DNA of 64,000 nt from Boswellia sacra (GCA_013180625.2 SNVD02004304.1:62001-126000); one strand, 5' to 3'; shown: positions 1 to 13,333, counted from the stretch's first letter. The notes: generated from the letters alone by a model not told the origin. Numbers and translations are program-made.

Positions 1-1800
1 AAATACGGTGAAGACAAGATATTATTACATTTTTAAAATTATTTATAATATTTCAAACAAAATTTTAATTAACACGGATAATATTAAAGTCATTGAAATC
101 ATCTTTTTAACGCAGGTTAACAGGGATACTAGCATTATCACTGATGTTATCGTGGATAAAATAATATTATATTTATAATTTATTTATAAATATTTTTTAT
201 AATTTAAGTTATGAAATCTTATTTAACTATAATTATTATATTTTTTTGTAATTTTTTATTCGTTTTTATTTTTTATTAAAAATTTACCAACTTAAATTTT
301 AAAAAATTATTGATATAATTTGGTTATAAACATAGTTGCTCTTATGCCTATATATTCGAAGAACTCAAGATTGAAGTTCCTTTTAGGAAAGGGAATCCAA
401 TCCAAATAAAAATAACACGATTAATAAGAAAATGAGAAATAAAATCTACGAAACAAGAAATCAACTAAATTAGAATTCCTTTGACATAAAATGTCATAAT
501 AAAATCCTTAAAAATCTAAATAAAATTTTTAATTGATCCTAACTCTTCCTACACCAATGTGTCTGCATAGTTCATTGGCTAATTTATATAAATGGGAACT
601 ATAAGACAAATTCTGCGAATCTCATTCTCCCCCGGATTTTTTTTCTTCAAATAAAAAGAAAATAAAAGAAGTCACATGTTACAATACAAAAAAAGTTCTA
701 TGGTATCCCTAGCAAGATTTAATGAGTAATAAGATTAATTTTGTCAAAATTAAATTAGTATAATAATCGGGCTAGTTTTAATTTGTGCTCTAAAAACATA
801 GATTGATACTTTGAATATTGTGTAAATTTATTTAAAATTTGTATATTTAATGATTTCTATGTATTCATAAAAAGAATATGTGTTAGAAGGAATTTACATC
901 GTTTTTCAATTAAATTTATACAATATTAAAAGTAATAAGATGTATCTTAAGAGAAAAATTAAAACGAACCTAATAATTAAAAATTTTGGAATATGTACAT
1001 TTGACTATGAACTCATTTTGTAGTTAGTAAGGTGTAAAGTTAAGTTTTTTTTTTTTGGCAAGTCGTAGCTTGCAAGTTTTTTTTTTTTAACTAAAATTTG
1101 TATACAAAATTTATATAGCATGAATTTAATAAAAAAAATTAATATTCACTTGACCTGCGGAATAAGGCAGCTCACTGCTGCTTTGTGACTTTTTTTCGAT
1201 CTTATATGCTATGCTTTCTTGACTTTTTCTCAATCTCATCTTATTTGATATTTTCTATCAGATGTTCTGTTCAATGAATTTCCTTTCAATTTCCTGTTAC
1301 CTCTACTAAATTCAGAGAGGAATGGAGCATTTTACAAGAGAAGAAGAGCAAGTACATGGGGAAAGCCTCACGCTTTTCAATTTCAATGTTTGGATGTGTC
1401 TTCTATTGCTTTGAAGCCTTTGTTTTATTATGTTAAAGAACAGGGGATTAAAACAGAGTTGACCATAAATATGGCAGTTGTGGAAACCAATTCTGTTAAA
1501 TCTGATTCGTTCCAACATTTTTTTAAATTTAAAGGCCAATTTTGATTTTCTCATCTTGTTTATCTTCTCTGAACACTAGTTTTGACACTAATTCCAGTCT
1601 CTTAACTAACCAATATTACATCAGGATTTGGCGACTCACTATTTCAATTAAAATCAATAGCTAAAAGCACATCACCATAATATGAATTCACATTATGATT
1701 CTTTTTTTAAAAAAACTAAAATACTAGTCTAATTTACATTTAGATATCTCATATATCTACATGTTAAATTGAATTTTTATGTAGAACTTGCTAGGTTTTA
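1..1800. other. AT-rich intergenic DNA, no gene seen
   Basis: The stretch is strongly AT-rich with many homopolymer runs. No reading frame resembles a known protein and there is no convincing terminal repeat. The longest open frame (about 80 codons, minus strand, near 1312-1554) has no recognisable motif and looks like chance. It is the only part of the first 19 kb without a clear duplicate elsewhere in the window. Confidence 0.6.
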
Positions 1801-2785
1801 AATAATATTTAAAGTTTAAATAATTACTACGCCTATTTTCCCTACAAATCTTAGAACTGATTCCAATTGTTTGCAAAGTCTAAGCAATAATTGGAACCCA
1901 ATAGTACTAGAAAAATATACTTGTTATTTGCTGCACATGTTACTTAGGATTAGGCTGCGATTGTTGTTTAGGTCAAGCCAGCCGACCCCAGAATCGACAT
2001 GCCAGCACCCACCACCTTCTCCAGTCCACCGGTCACATAATTGCCAAAACTATCATAACAGCTGGCGCACACTAAACTACCCAGCAGCACAGCACAGCCC
2101 AGCACAGCACCCAGCAGGCTGGAAATTAAGATCCATCAATTAGGACTCCAGAGGAAGAGGCTGACTGAGATTGCAGCTGTTGGAATAAGATTGTTTAGTT
2201 TGAAACTTATTCCAATTCCTAATTACAACACAAAAAAAGTTTAAGATTAAAAACACGGTTCTATGACTGTATTAGATTTGATTTAGAGATGAGTTTGTTT
2301 GTATTAGATTCGATTAGATCTTATTGTGAAGGATATGAATTGATTTTTTTTTTAAACTTTAAATTAAATTATAAGGGTAAAATTGGTATTTTATCGGTCA
2401 ATGTCAGCTAACATTTGAGTGGTTATTAACCATTGACCTATCAGGTAGAGGGTCAATGTAAACGTTAGCTAGTATCCAAAAAGAAAAAAAATTGTACTCC
2501 CACCGGCATATAACCTCAATGTTATTTGTGAACATCATATATTATGTTCTGTGTATTCCCACTTGCATAAGCTTAATGTAAGCTATGATCTTTGAAACTT
2601 CTTCATTTAATTTACTTTTGCTCTTCAGATTTTCGACAGACTATAGATGTCAATTCTCCCGCTTTCAGTTTCCTAAATTTGCTTAATTTTCTAGAGAGAA
2701 AATTTGTATTAAGGTGTGTCAGAGATTGAGATTTTTATTATTATGTTCTGATAGTTAGCTATTTTGTTATTGTTCATATGCGCAG

Positions 2786-2865
2786 ATCGTCTCAAAACTT
2801 CGTGTGGCTATTGTGATCTAGTGAAGTTCTTAGCAGCCATGGGAGCTATATCCTTGCAGAAGAGA
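2786..2865 (+). repeat. Splice-bordered cassette, copy 1
   Basis: First of seven related 80-130 bp blocks in the first 19 kb. It is preceded by a CAG (2783-2785) and followed by GTAAG (2866-2870), so it has the borders of a small internal exon. The shared core includes GGCTATTGTGATCTAGTGAA. No frame is conserved across copies, so a non-coding 5' UTR exon of the downstream NLR type, or a relic of one, is the best guess (inference). Confidence 0.55.
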
Positions 2866-3421
2866 GTAAGAAATTTGAGCTCTTTCATGGTCTTGTTTTG
2901 TTTTGTTTTTTCAAATAAAATAAAGGAACACTATATCATGATCAATGAAGATAAAGATATGTCAGGATTATTATTGTTGTTGTTGTTGTAACATGCACGA
3001 GAGATTTTGGTTGAAGAAGTAAAGAGAGAAAGTACTTCGAAAGAGCTACACAAAATTCATGCGATAGAAACAGTGATATAACTTCTAATGCTTTAATTTT
3101 GAGGGAACGTTACTCTTCCTTCCATATCATGGTACTTAAATCTCTTTAGTAGGGTTGTTTTGTATGTCTCCACTTAAATCTTTTAAAATAATTAAGAGCT
3201 AACACTGAAAAAAGAGCCAATTGTCTTCTAGTTACCAAACTTATAGATATTAAATTATCATGGTTGACATTAATTTTCTCTTTTTCATTCTTTTCTGTGG
3301 TTCGTCTAACTAGTCAAAATCTTTTCAGCCTAGAACAAATCTAACACTGGAATATATTGTTAAATTCCATTTTATTCTTTATTCATAACGTATTGACTAG
3401 CTATTTTAATTTCATTTGCAG

Positions 3422-3555
3422 CTTGTGTCAAAACTGTCCTTGGCTATCGTGATCTAGTGACGTTCTAATTGCTTCTACTATTAAAGTTTTCTCCTTGCAG
3501 AAGAGAGGAAGGGAAATTTAGCACTACTACTGAAGCTTTCGCCCTGCACAAGAGG
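3422..3555 (+). repeat. Splice-bordered cassette, copy 2
   Basis: A TTTGCAG acceptor-like end precedes it and GTAAG follows at 3556. It is longer than copy 1. An internal GAGGAAG near 3505 sits where copy 1 has its donor, and a second donor-like site follows about 50 bp on, so the original donor seems lost and a downstream one is present. Confidence 0.5.
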
Positions 3556-4070
3556 GTAAGGGAAATTTAATTAAGTTATCCTCATAATTCAATTCTTCAA
3601 TCATATTGTTTTTAATATATATTTGTACCTGTTATGAAAAAAAAATGAAAATAGTAAGGGTAAACTCGCGTATCTCATTTTTTGATAAACATAGTTATCT
3701 AGCAAGAGCTTGAGATGCACTCAAAATATATTCCCAGTTGTCCAAGCTTATGTTCATCATAATTGTTTATATTTTATAATATTATTAACATCGTAAGTTA
3801 TGTTCACACATCACGCTCATGTCAAAAAGGCTTAAAGTCACATAGGTCCAAGTTACATCCTTGTATTCAGGTATGATTATTTATGTTAGTCCTTCGACTT
3901 TCTTTTCCCTCGTCTTTTTTATTTTCTTTTCTAAGAAAAGAGAATTCGAAGATTAAGGACAAGAAAGATTTAATCATATTAAGGCATGTCTTTGTAAACA
4001 CCAATAGAGAGCAAGAACTTCTATTAATCTTATTTTGATAAGCTATATGTTTATTATTGTTCACTCGCAA

Positions 4071-4156
4071 CTTGTCTCAAAACTTTGAGATCTGGCCATT
4101 GGGATCTAGTGAACTTCTCAGCAGCCAATATTGCAGCTATCCCCTTGCCTATCAGA
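4071..4156 (+). repeat. Splice-bordered cassette, copy 3 (acceptor mutated)
   Basis: Clear copy of the cassette beginning CTTGTCTCAAAACTTTGAGA, followed by GTAAG at 4157. The base before it makes CAA instead of CAG, so the acceptor dinucleotide seen in copies 1, 2, 4, 5 and 6 is broken here. Confidence 0.5.
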
Positions 4157-4479
4157 GTAAGGAAATTTAAATTCTACATATCATGGTCTAGCTCTTTTTT
4201 ATTTTCCTAAGAAAGTAGAGGAACATTAGATCATGATCAATGATAGGCAAAGATATTAGGATTTTGATCTTTTACTTCTAATATGCATGGAAGATATTAG
4301 TTTAAGAAGTGTAGAGAAGGTACTTGAAAAGAGCCGTACAAGATAAATGTTGTATGCAGAATAATAAATGCGTCACATTATTAAGAACGGAGCAAAATAC
4401 CATCTAGGAGATAAAATGAGATTTGGAAACTAACTTAAATTTTGTATGTGTAGGACTACTAGAAGAAAAGGAGAAAGCG

Positions 4480-4660
4480 TAAATTAGAAGATCAAGAAAG
4501 GCAAACATCTTAAGGTTTGTTTCTCTTATTAAGACTAGAAGGTTATGACTCTCGTAATCTTTTCAATTTGATCAATTTGTAATTTTCTTTGCAGGTTGTT
4601 TCAAATTATTTATTAGGTGATTGTTTCACAAAAAAATAATAATAAGAAGAAGAAATTTGC
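4480..4660 (+). repeat. Second recurring intron-like module (first of about seven)
   Basis: This module runs from an AGAAAGGCAAA/ATTAAGACTTGTTTCT-like stretch to a TTTGCAGGTTGTTTCAAATT-like stretch, followed by GATTGTTTCAC and an A-rich tail. Recognisable copies lie near 7360-7530, 7990-8070, 13860-14650 (split by the hAT element), 15720-15870, 18490-18660 and 18800-18990. Several keep a CAG just before TTGTTTCAAA. No open frame is shared, and I do not know a function for it. Confidence 0.55.
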
Positions 4661-4820
4661 ATGTACTAAACATATATTTTCTCTTTTTCATTCATTTCTG
4701 TGATTCGTCTAGTTAGTCAAAATCTTTCCAGCGTAGAACAAATCTAGTACTCGAATTGTTAAATTCCATTTTTTCCTTTATTCGTAATGTATTGATTAGC
4801 CGTTTTAATTTCATCCGCAG

Positions 4821-4905
4821 CCCGCGTCAAAACTATCCTTGGTTACCGTGATCTAGTGAAGTTCGAATTAGCACTACTGCTGAGGCTTTCTCCTTGCACA
4901 AGAGA
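4821..4905 (+). repeat. Splice-bordered cassette, copy 4
   Basis: Preceded by CCGCAG (ending at 4820) and followed by GTAAG at 4906. It is the tandem duplicate of copy 2 and ends 50 bp before the left end of the Mutator-like element. Confidence 0.5.
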
Positions 4906-4955
4906 GTAAGGGAAATTTAATTAAGTTATCCTAATAATTTAATTCTTTACTCATA

Positions 4956-6036
4956 GGGATAATTACATTTTCCCCTCCGAGGTTCGTTAAAAAATAGTTT
5001 CGCTAAGAGATTAGAAATTGCAAATTACGCCTTAAATTCGATTTACGCCTTTAAATTAAACGTTGTAAGGTGTAAGGATAAAATCGGAAGCAGGTCCAAA
5101 AATAAGCTTGGACAATAATGATAATTAAAAATAATATAAATAGTAAACAGCATTTTAAAAATTATTAAATAAATAATAGAAAATATATTAGATTGAGTAA
5201 ATAACAATTTCATTTATAAATTATTGAAAAAAGAAAATGAATGAACAGTTCTGTCTTCAACTCATGCCACTCACCATTGCAGGTCACACCGCCACCACAC
5301 TTGAAGCCCCAAATACAATTTTTTCTCATCTCTTTCCTCCCCAACTGTCAGACACCACACCTCAAGCCGTAAACACAACTTTCATTAATCAGATTTCAAC
5401 AACACAAGCCCCAAACTGTTGCCAGCGGCCAAACCAACCTCAGACCCGAATACCACACCGCCAAACATCCTTACGTCTACATTTCATCACTTCTCAACCC
5501 GTGAAATGTATGCAAAATTCATTAAAGCCAAAACATCCACGGCTAAAACCCATATCCACAAAAGCCAAAATTCATATAATTTTAGAATAAAAAAGCACCA
5601 AACCAACCTCTGGCTAAATTGTCGCCCTCCTCGGGCTCCTCTTGGCCGTGGATGATTGGTAGTAGAGGAGAGAGAGGAGGTGGAAGAAATTGGGAAAAGA
5701 TGTGAAGGAAATACCAATCAAGTTTGATAGTGTTTAGGGATAGAAATCGGTTCTCGGCGGAGGAACTAGAGAGGAGAGGGAGGAGGAGACAGAGGAAATT
5801 AGGGAAGAAGGAAGAGGAGGGAGGGGTGACTTCGATTTAGATAGGGGTATTTTGGTCTGATTACTATTTATATGAGGGTATTTTTGCTAAAGAACGTAAC
5901 TTATTTTGTCTCTCCATTTTTATCGTTTAACTTAACGGCATAAATCGAATTTTAGGGAGAATTTGTAATTTTCAGTCTCTCAGGGAAAACTGTATTTTTT
6001 TTTTTCAACGAATCTTAGAGGAAAACTAATTATCCC
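4956..6036. mobile_element. Non-autonomous Mutator-like element with long TIRs
   Basis: The element begins GGGATAATTACATTTTCCCC and its reverse complement begins GGGATAATTAGTTTTCCTCT. The similarity continues inward for roughly 110-130 bp with indels, giving long degenerate terminal inverted repeats. Flanks are TTACTCATA (4947-4955) and TTAATCATA (6037-6045), a 9-bp target duplication with one mismatch. The related unoccupied sequence near 3575-3610 lacks the insert. A 9-bp TSD plus long TIRs is typical of Mutator/MULE elements. No transposase is encoded. The interior (5240-5870) is far richer in GC than the flanks, which might be captured host sequence. Confidence 0.75.
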
Positions 6037-6494
6037 TTAATCATATTGTTTTTTAAATATTATATATTTGTACCTCTCATGAAAAATAAAATTGAAACTA
6101 ATAAGGGAAAACTCTGATCTCGTTTTTTAATAAATATATTTATCAAGCAAAAGCTTGAGATACACTCATAATGTATTCCTGCTTGCACAAGCTGATGTTC
6201 ATCATAATTGTTTATATTTTATAATATTGTGAACATCGTGAGTTATGTTCACACATATTCATGCTCATATCAAAAAGGCTTGAGGTCACAGAGCGAGACA
6301 CGCTTCCAAGTTATATCCGTGAATTCAGATATGATTATTGATGTTAGTCGTTGCACTTTTTTTTTTTAGTTTGCTTTTCTAAGGAAAAGAGCATTCGAAG
6401 CTTAAGGCATGTTTCTGTAAACACCAATAGAGATTAAGAAGTTTTATTAATCATGTTTTGATAAGCTATATATTTCGTTATTGTTCATTCGCAG

Positions 6495-6577
6495 CTTGTC
6501 TCAAAACTTTGTGATCTGGCTATTGTGACTTAGACTTCTCAGCAGCCAATATTGCAACTATCTACATGCATATCAGA
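6495..6577 (+). repeat. Splice-bordered cassette, copy 5
   Basis: Preceded by ATTCGCAG (ending at 6494) and followed by GTAAG at 6578. It keeps CTTGTCTCAAAACTTTGTGA at its start and is the tandem duplicate of copy 3, with an intact acceptor. Confidence 0.55.
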
Positions 6578-6938
6578 GTAAGGAGATTTAATTTCTATAT
6601 ATCATGGTCTAGCTTTGTTTTGTTTTTCTAAGAAAATAAAGGAACATTAGATCGTGATCAATGATATGCAAAGATAATAGGAATTTTTTTTTTAATTTTT
6701 AACGTGCATGAAAGATATCAGTTTAAGAAGTAAAGAGAATGTACTTCAAAAGAGCTATACAAAATAAGTGTTGTATACGAAATAATAAATGTGTCACATT
6801 ATCATGAACATAGCAAAAAACATCTAAAAGATAAGATGAGATTTGGAAATTTAATTAATTTGTTTATAGTTAAAGGAAGTTTGTAGCAACATACAAATCT
6901 ACTTATACAATATATCTCCAGAATATGATTTCATATAT

Positions 6939-8670
6939 ACCATAATATAAGTAGAATTAATTTATACAATATCATAGTATAACTGTTTATTATTATCATT
7001 ATTATTATTTTTTTGTTGTTGTGATGTATTAAGCACAGAATGCAACAAATTTATTTCTTTTTCATTTTTAATTATGAACAATGATGTTCAACGTTTTATA
7101 TGTACCAACTACTTTTTATCCACTACTTCAAATTTTATTACTCTTAACAAATTTCCTTTCTATACAAAATGATATGATATAAAACAATTCACTTTTGCTA
7201 AAAGTTAAAATCATTATAAAATATTCAAAACAATATTATATTTGCAAAAATTTTCATATAAAATCTTTTAAATGTTAAGAAATTCATTCTATGACACATG
7301 TGGGTGATTAACGTTCATAGAAGTATCATATCAATTCAAATTTTTGTTTAACAGTACTAAGAAAAGAAAGATTAATTTTGAAGAACAAGAAAGGCAAATA
7401 TATTAAGACTTGTTTCACTTATTGCAACTAGAGGCTTGAGATTTTCTTGATGTTTTCAATTGATTATTTTGTAATCTTTGAAGCTGTTTCAAATTATCTG
7501 TGGGGGGATTTGTTTCTCAATAAAAAAAAAGGTATGTGAAAGCATTAATGGTTATAAAATTTTAATGTGCATATATATAAACATGTACAAATTTTTTTTA
7601 TACAAATATACAAAAATGTACAAAATACACAAATTTTTTATTAATAATGCTACTCTTACAATTTTTTTTATACAAATACACAAACATGTGCAAAATGTTG
7701 TTTTTTATATAATATAATAAGAATAATTCTAAAAGTTAATAACCTTAATTAAGATTGAAAATAATACTGGTTTTTCATATCTTGTATACAAATTAGTGGG
7801 CCAAATCATGTAATGGAACCACAAAACTAAAAAGTTTAAGCTTAATAAATGTGGGTGATTAATGTGACAATAAAAGGGTAATATAATATTAGTTTTTACG
7901 GTAATATGTACAGAATGTTTGTTTGTGTAGTATTGCCGCAAAAAAGGACAATTAATTATATGGTCAAGAGCCAAAAAGATATTGGTAACTGTTTCTAGTG
8001 AGTAACTATTTTTGTTGGTTGTTTTAAATTATTTGTGTGAGGATTGTTTAACGTTAACTAAAAAGAAAAAAAAAAAAAGATTGCAGTGGTAGTCGAGCGA
8101 AGTTAGGTGTGGTTTAAACATACCTGTTATGAATGAAAGAAGTGACTGAAAAAATAAGAAAACAATATTAACAGTCAATGAATTTTACTAAAAATATTAA
8201 TGTTCTTCATCAAGAGGTAAAAAAGTCTGATTATTGTGGAAAAAAAAATCCTCGACTTTGAACTGATAGCCCCATTTGATTATTTAAAAATATAAATAAA
8301 TACCATAATATTAGTTAAGTAGAATTAATTTAAACAACATTATAGTACAAATGTTTATTATTATCATTATTATTCTTCGTTGTTGTGATGTATTATGCAT
8401 TGAATGCACCAAATTTATTTCTTTTTCATTTTTAATTATGAACGATAATGTGCAATGTTTTATACATACCAACTACTTTTACCCACTACTTTAAATTTTA
8501 TTATTCTTAAAAAATTTCTTTTATATGCAAAATGATATGATATAATATAAATGACTCTTATAAAAGTTAAAATCATTATAGAATATTGAAAACAATATTA
8601 TATTTAAAAAAATTTTCATATAAAATCTTGTAAAAGTTAAAATTCAATCTAAGATATGTGGGTGATTAAT
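6939..8670 (+). repeat. Tandem pair of a ~370-bp AT-rich segment
   Basis: The segment 6939-7320 recurs at about 8302-8670. Both have a TAAGTAGAATTAATTTA-like start, a TTATTATTATCATTATTATT stretch, TTGTTGTGATGTATTA, and a run through ATGTGGGTGATTAA. The spacer between them (7330-8290) holds two copies of the module listed at 4480 and otherwise nothing recognisable. The second copy ends where the Copia element at 8679 begins. Confidence 0.65.
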
Positions 8671-8678
8671 GTGTCAAT

Positions 8679-9139
8679 TGTTAGAAGATTGAACACTCTC
8701 ACCGCAGCTGAAATAAAAGACAAAAAATAAATTGTTATGTTAGAAATAACAATTTGGGTGGCACTGCCTTCCACAATAAAAAAAATAGACAACTTGGATA
8801 ACTCAGCCTTACCACAGTAAATAAATTAAAGGTAATAAAGAAAAAATAAAGGCACAAAATTTAATGTGATAAAACCCTCAATTTGAAGGAAACGTCCACG
8901 GGACAAGACCGAAAATATTTTACTATGAAGAAAAATATTACAATCTCTCTCACAATTAGAATGGAGGAGATAATAAGGGAGAAAGAAGAGAAAAGCTTAA
9001 TACATAAGCTTGGGACGAGTATAAGGGGAGGAGGAGACTTTATTATATAGCCTAGCCTCCCCCTTGACTCATTGTTTCCCACCAATGTGGGATTGTGTGA
9101 AAGGCAAAAATGCCTTCACACTTCACATCTCACTTCATA
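8679..9139 (-). repeat. 3' LTR of Copia copy 1
   Basis: On the plus strand it begins TGTTAGAAGATTGAACACTC, the complement of the LTR end. On the element strand it starts TATGAAG where the intact family member has TGTGAAG, so the TG terminus is mutated. It contains the complement of a TATATAATAAAG promoter-like box near 9041-9052. Confidence 0.85.
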
Positions 9140-9191
9140 TTCTCCCACTTGAAGGCATTTTTCCTTTTAGTCTTGTCTCTATACATGCTGC

Positions 9192-12100
9192 TCATGTCTC
9201 TAACAAGCCACAAGACGTTCTACACCAGATGAACTTATCAAGAATGATTAGTTTGGTCAATGCATCTGCTATTTTGTTCTTCGTGTGGATTTTTTGCATA
9301 TCCACTTTTCCCTCTTCCACTACTTTTCTTACATAATGATATTGAACTCATATGTGCTTCGTTCTTGAATGAAAAGCTGGATTCCTTGCGATATGCAAGC
9401 CACTCTGACTGTCACAAAATAAAGAAATCTTCTCTTGTTTGTGCCCGAGTTCCTCCAATAACCTTTTGATCCAAATAGCTTCCTTGCAAGCTTGTGTAGT
9501 TGCCATATACTCTGCTTCTATTCTAGATAGAGCCACAACAATTTGTAGTTTGGACACCCAGCTCACAGCACCTCCTGCAAGTATAAACACATAGCCTGTA
9601 GTAGACTTCCTTTTGTCAAGATCTCCTGCAAAATCTGAATCAACATAGCCTTTGACAATGAACTATGATCCTCCATAGCATAGTGCAACATTAAATGTCC
9701 CTTTGATGTATCTAAGGATCCTCTTAACAGAATTCCAATGCTCACTCCCTGGATTAGCCATGAATCTACTGACCGCTCCCATTGCTTGTGCAATGTCTAA
9801 TCTTGTACAAATCATAGCATACATTAGGCTCCCTACTGTTGATGCATACAGTACTCGAGACATTTCTATCCTCTCCGCTTCATGGCTAGAACTCATACTT
9901 GAGGATAATTTACGATTAACAGGAAATGGGGTAGTAATTCTTTTGAGATAGCCAAATCTTCTTATTTTTTCTGTCTCGGTGAATTTGCGTCCCTAGAATC
10001 TTGTTTGCTGGTCCTAAATCCTTCATTTCAAATCCCCTAGCCAATTGTGCCTTTAATTCTTGGACCTGATCTTTGTTAGTGCCTGCTACTAACATATCAT
10101 CCACGTACAATAGCAAAATGACAAAGTCTTCCTCAAACCTCTTGTAATATATACAATGATCTGAACTGAGTCTGTTGTACCCAAGGCTAATGATGAATGA
10201 ATCAAATCTCTTGTACCAACACCTTAGCGCCTATTTTAAGCCGTACAGAGATTTGGTCAACCTGCAATTTCTTTTTTAATAAAACCTTTCGGTTGGAGCA
10301 TATAAATTTCTTTTTCAAGTTCTCCATGAAGAAACGCAGTTTTTACATCTAACTGCTGTAAGTGTAAGTCAAAAGTAGCACATATAGCCAAGACTGCTCG
10401 AATTGTTATAAGTGTTACCACAGGAGAGAATATCTCGTTGAAATCAACTCCTTCTTTCTGAGCATATCCTTTGACCACTAGTCTAACACGATACCGCTCC
10501 ACTTGATCATTCCCATCACGTTTGATCCTGTAGACCCATTTGTTTTCGATGGCTTTTCTTCCATGTGGTAGTGGCACAAGTTCCCATGTCTTTGTTTTGT
10601 CTAAAGCTTCTATCTTTACATACATTGCTGTCATCTATAGAGATGCATCAAAACTTTTTATAGCCTCCTGAAAGGCTAAAGGCTCACCATCTTTTGTTAG
10701 GAGACAGTATACAACATTGCTCGCCATCATATACTTTGAGTGCCAAGAAGGTTCCCTTCTTTCTCGAGTTGATCGACGGACTTCAGGTGCTTCAGACTCG
10801 ACTGATTCTTGATCATCGTGTTCTAGTATTGCTTCAGAAGAAACTATTTTTTCCTGTACTGATACAGTCTCAACATTTTTTTTCGTGCTATCACTTTGTT
10901 CACATTTAAACATGTCTTCTACAAAGAAAACATCCCTGCTGATGACAACCTTATGGGTAGTAGGATCCCATAGATGATACCCCTTTACTCCATCAGCATA
11001 TCCCGAGAATATATATTTCCTAGATTTTGGATCCAGCTTCATTCTTTCTTGGTCATGATACATCACATAAGCAGGACATCCGAAAATATGAAGGGAGGAA
11101 TAATCAATTGGCTTACCAGTCCACATCTCCATAGGTGTCTTCATCTCAATTACTATTGATGAAGACCTATTTATCTAGTAATAGGCTGTAGTGGCTGCTT
11201 CTGCCCAAAATATCTTAGGTAGACCCGCAATCGTTGGTAACGCTCTCATTCTTTCAATGAGAGTTCTATTTATCTGCTCTGTCACTTCATTTTGTTGTGG
11301 TATATAAGCAACTATCTTCTGCTATTTCACACCTTCTTTTCTGTAAAATGCATCAAATTCCTTATTGTAGAATTCTTCCATTATCTGTCCTCAAACACTT
11401 GATCCTTTTTCCGGATTCAAGTTCCACCTGTGCTTTGAAGGCTTTAAATACAGATAGTACATCTAACTTTTTCTTGATGACATATACCCAACATCTCATA
11501 GAATAATCATCCACAAACAATACAAAATAGTTTGCTCCTCCTAGGGACGTAATTGGTGATTTCCAAATATTAGAATGAATCAAGTCTAGAAAGTTTTTAC
11601 TTCTAGCAATAGATCTACTAAAACTCATTCTACTCTGCTTGCTAATAACATAATGCTCACAAAATGGTAAACTTACAGTTTTAATTCCATGAAGTAGTTT
11701 TCGATCAGAGAGAATCTTCAAACCCTTTTCGAACATATGGCCAAGTCTTCGATGCCATATCATACACAATTCTTCTCTAGAACTAGCGAAAGCTATTTCT
11801 GCCTCCTGAACAGTTTCTCCATGGAGCATGTATAGGTTAGCAGTAATCTTTTCTGCTTTCATCACCACAAGCGCACCTTCGACAACCTTCATGATCCCAT
11901 TTTTCGTATGAAACTTACATTCGAGGTCATCCAACTGTCCCATCGATAGCAAATTTTTCTTCAAGCCAATCATATGTCGTACATCTTGGATAGTCCGAAT
12001 CGTACTATCAATCATTTTTACTTTGACGGTTCCAATATCAACGATTTTTAAAGCATGATCATCACCCATGTACACAGACCCTTCTAAGATAGGCTTATAT

Positions 12101-13043
12101 TGATAGAACCAATCTCTTCTAGAAGTCATATGCCATGTTATTGCTAAATCAATTAGCCAAATATCAGCAAACCTTTTTCTGCCTTCCGTAACTGTTGTTG
12201 CCTCACTGCACAAGATTTTGTCATCACCTAAAGTACTTGTTACACAACCCTAAGATCCTGACAACTCAGATTCTTTTCCTTTGCGGTTTCCCTCTCCATT
12301 CTTCTTAAGATGCCAACACTCGTTTTTCACGTGCCCTTGCTTTCCACAATGGTAGCATTTAACAAACTTCTTTCCTTTAGACTTTCCCCTGTTCTAATTG
12401 TGACTCCCATTGGAACCACGTTCCCTTGATCTCCCTCTGTTGGTGGATAAAGTCTCTGCTTGTTGAGAAGTCATTATTCCGTCTTTCTTGTTTTTACGTC
12501 TGCTTTCTTCTTCTAAGACAGCAGCCGTAACATCATTAAAGACTAGAGATGACTTCATCGAACCATTTGCTAAGTTAAGGATGAGATTATCATATGAATC
12601 AGGTAGACTCTGAAGTAGAAGCTCAGCACCTTCTCTTCTATGTTATGCTCCATGGTTGAGAGCTGAGAGAATAACATCTTTAAAGTGTTGATATGTTCAG
12701 TCACCGGAGTGGTTTCTGACATACGAAGAGTATATAGCTTCCTTTTCAAGAAAATTTTGTTGTGTAGAGATTTGGCTTCATACAAGCTTGTCAACGTATC
12801 CCAAATCTCCTTTGCAGAGTTCAATTCTTGAATACTTGACAGCACTTCATCTGCAACTACTAGATGTAGACTTGCCACTGCATCACCATCTATCTTCTCC
12901 CATTTCTTTTCATCTTGCATACTTTCCGGTCTTCCATCACTTGCTTCAAGGCAATTTTCTTTTCTCAAGATAGCCTTTATTTTTATTTTTCATAGCCCAA
13001 AGTTGTTTCCATCGAACTTCCCTATCTTAAATTTGGCTGTCAT
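9192..13043 (-). pseudogene. Broken gag-pol polyprotein of Copia copy 1
   Basis: Reading leftward from an ATG at 13043 to the equivalent of the normal stop at 9192-9194. Frames in order are gag (12570-12968), gag-pre-integrase and integrase start (11362-12213), integrase end/linker (10635-11144), RT (10257-10634 and 9916-10116, with an intact YVDD near 10100) and RNase H (9348-9896 in pieces). Pieces are separated by in-frame stops (for example between 10634 and 10635) and frame changes, so no full polyprotein can be made. Closest family is the TNT1-94/copia Pol type, judged from motifs. Confidence 0.9.
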
Positions 13044-13333
13044 TTGTCTTGCAGTAAATAGTACCATATATGTGAACAGTAACCGTATCCGTATAGGTAC
13101 ACCACTGCTAAACAATTACCAGGAATAGTTGTAAGTACTGGTATGATTTAATATACACCAGAAAAGCTTCTAGGAAACACTGGAGGGGTCACAAACGGTC
13201 CTACTTAAAACCCTATCTCCTTAGACTCTTATCGTCTTTTTGACAAAGTTTTCCTAGACATATATAACCATATAAGTAACCACTCATTGCCCTAACCCTT
13301 GGCTATGCGTTCGCAACTTGGCTCTGATACAAC

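Larger units (their letters stand above)
1800..3560 (+). repeat. Diverged duplicate of 16.03-17.53 kb
   Basis: Several blocks recur in the same order near 16,030-17,530. One is the stretch around 1810-1915 (matches 16040-16150). Another is the block around 2130-2205, with GAGGCTGACTGAGATTGCAG at 2157-2176 (matches 16431-16495). A third is the run from about 2500 to 2990, including the splice-like cassette at 2786-2865. The copies differ by substitutions and small indels, so the duplication is old. No coding frame survives; the sequence looks like the 5' side of an NLR gene (inference). Confidence 0.7.
3270..7150 (+). repeat. Tandem duplication, unit about 1.4 kb
   Basis: The segment from about 3270 to 4680 is repeated from about 4680 to 7150. 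Examples: TAGTCAAAATCTTT near 3313 and 4715, the cassettes at 3422 and 4821 and at 4071 and 6495, and the block 3590-3850 against 6041-6300. The offset is about 1.35-1.4 kb before 4956 and about 2.43 kb after 6036. The difference is the 1,081-bp element inserted in the second copy. Confidence 0.75.

Noticed and set aside
2083..2120. CAGCACAGCACAGC repeat suggesting a structured element
   Set aside because: Short imperfect repeat with no pairing partner or conservation in the duplicate near 16.4 kb.
5237..5717. Overlapping frames of 76-117 codons on both strands
   Set aside because: They lie inside the Mutator-like element, overlap each other and show no conserved domain. Kept only as a note on possible capture.
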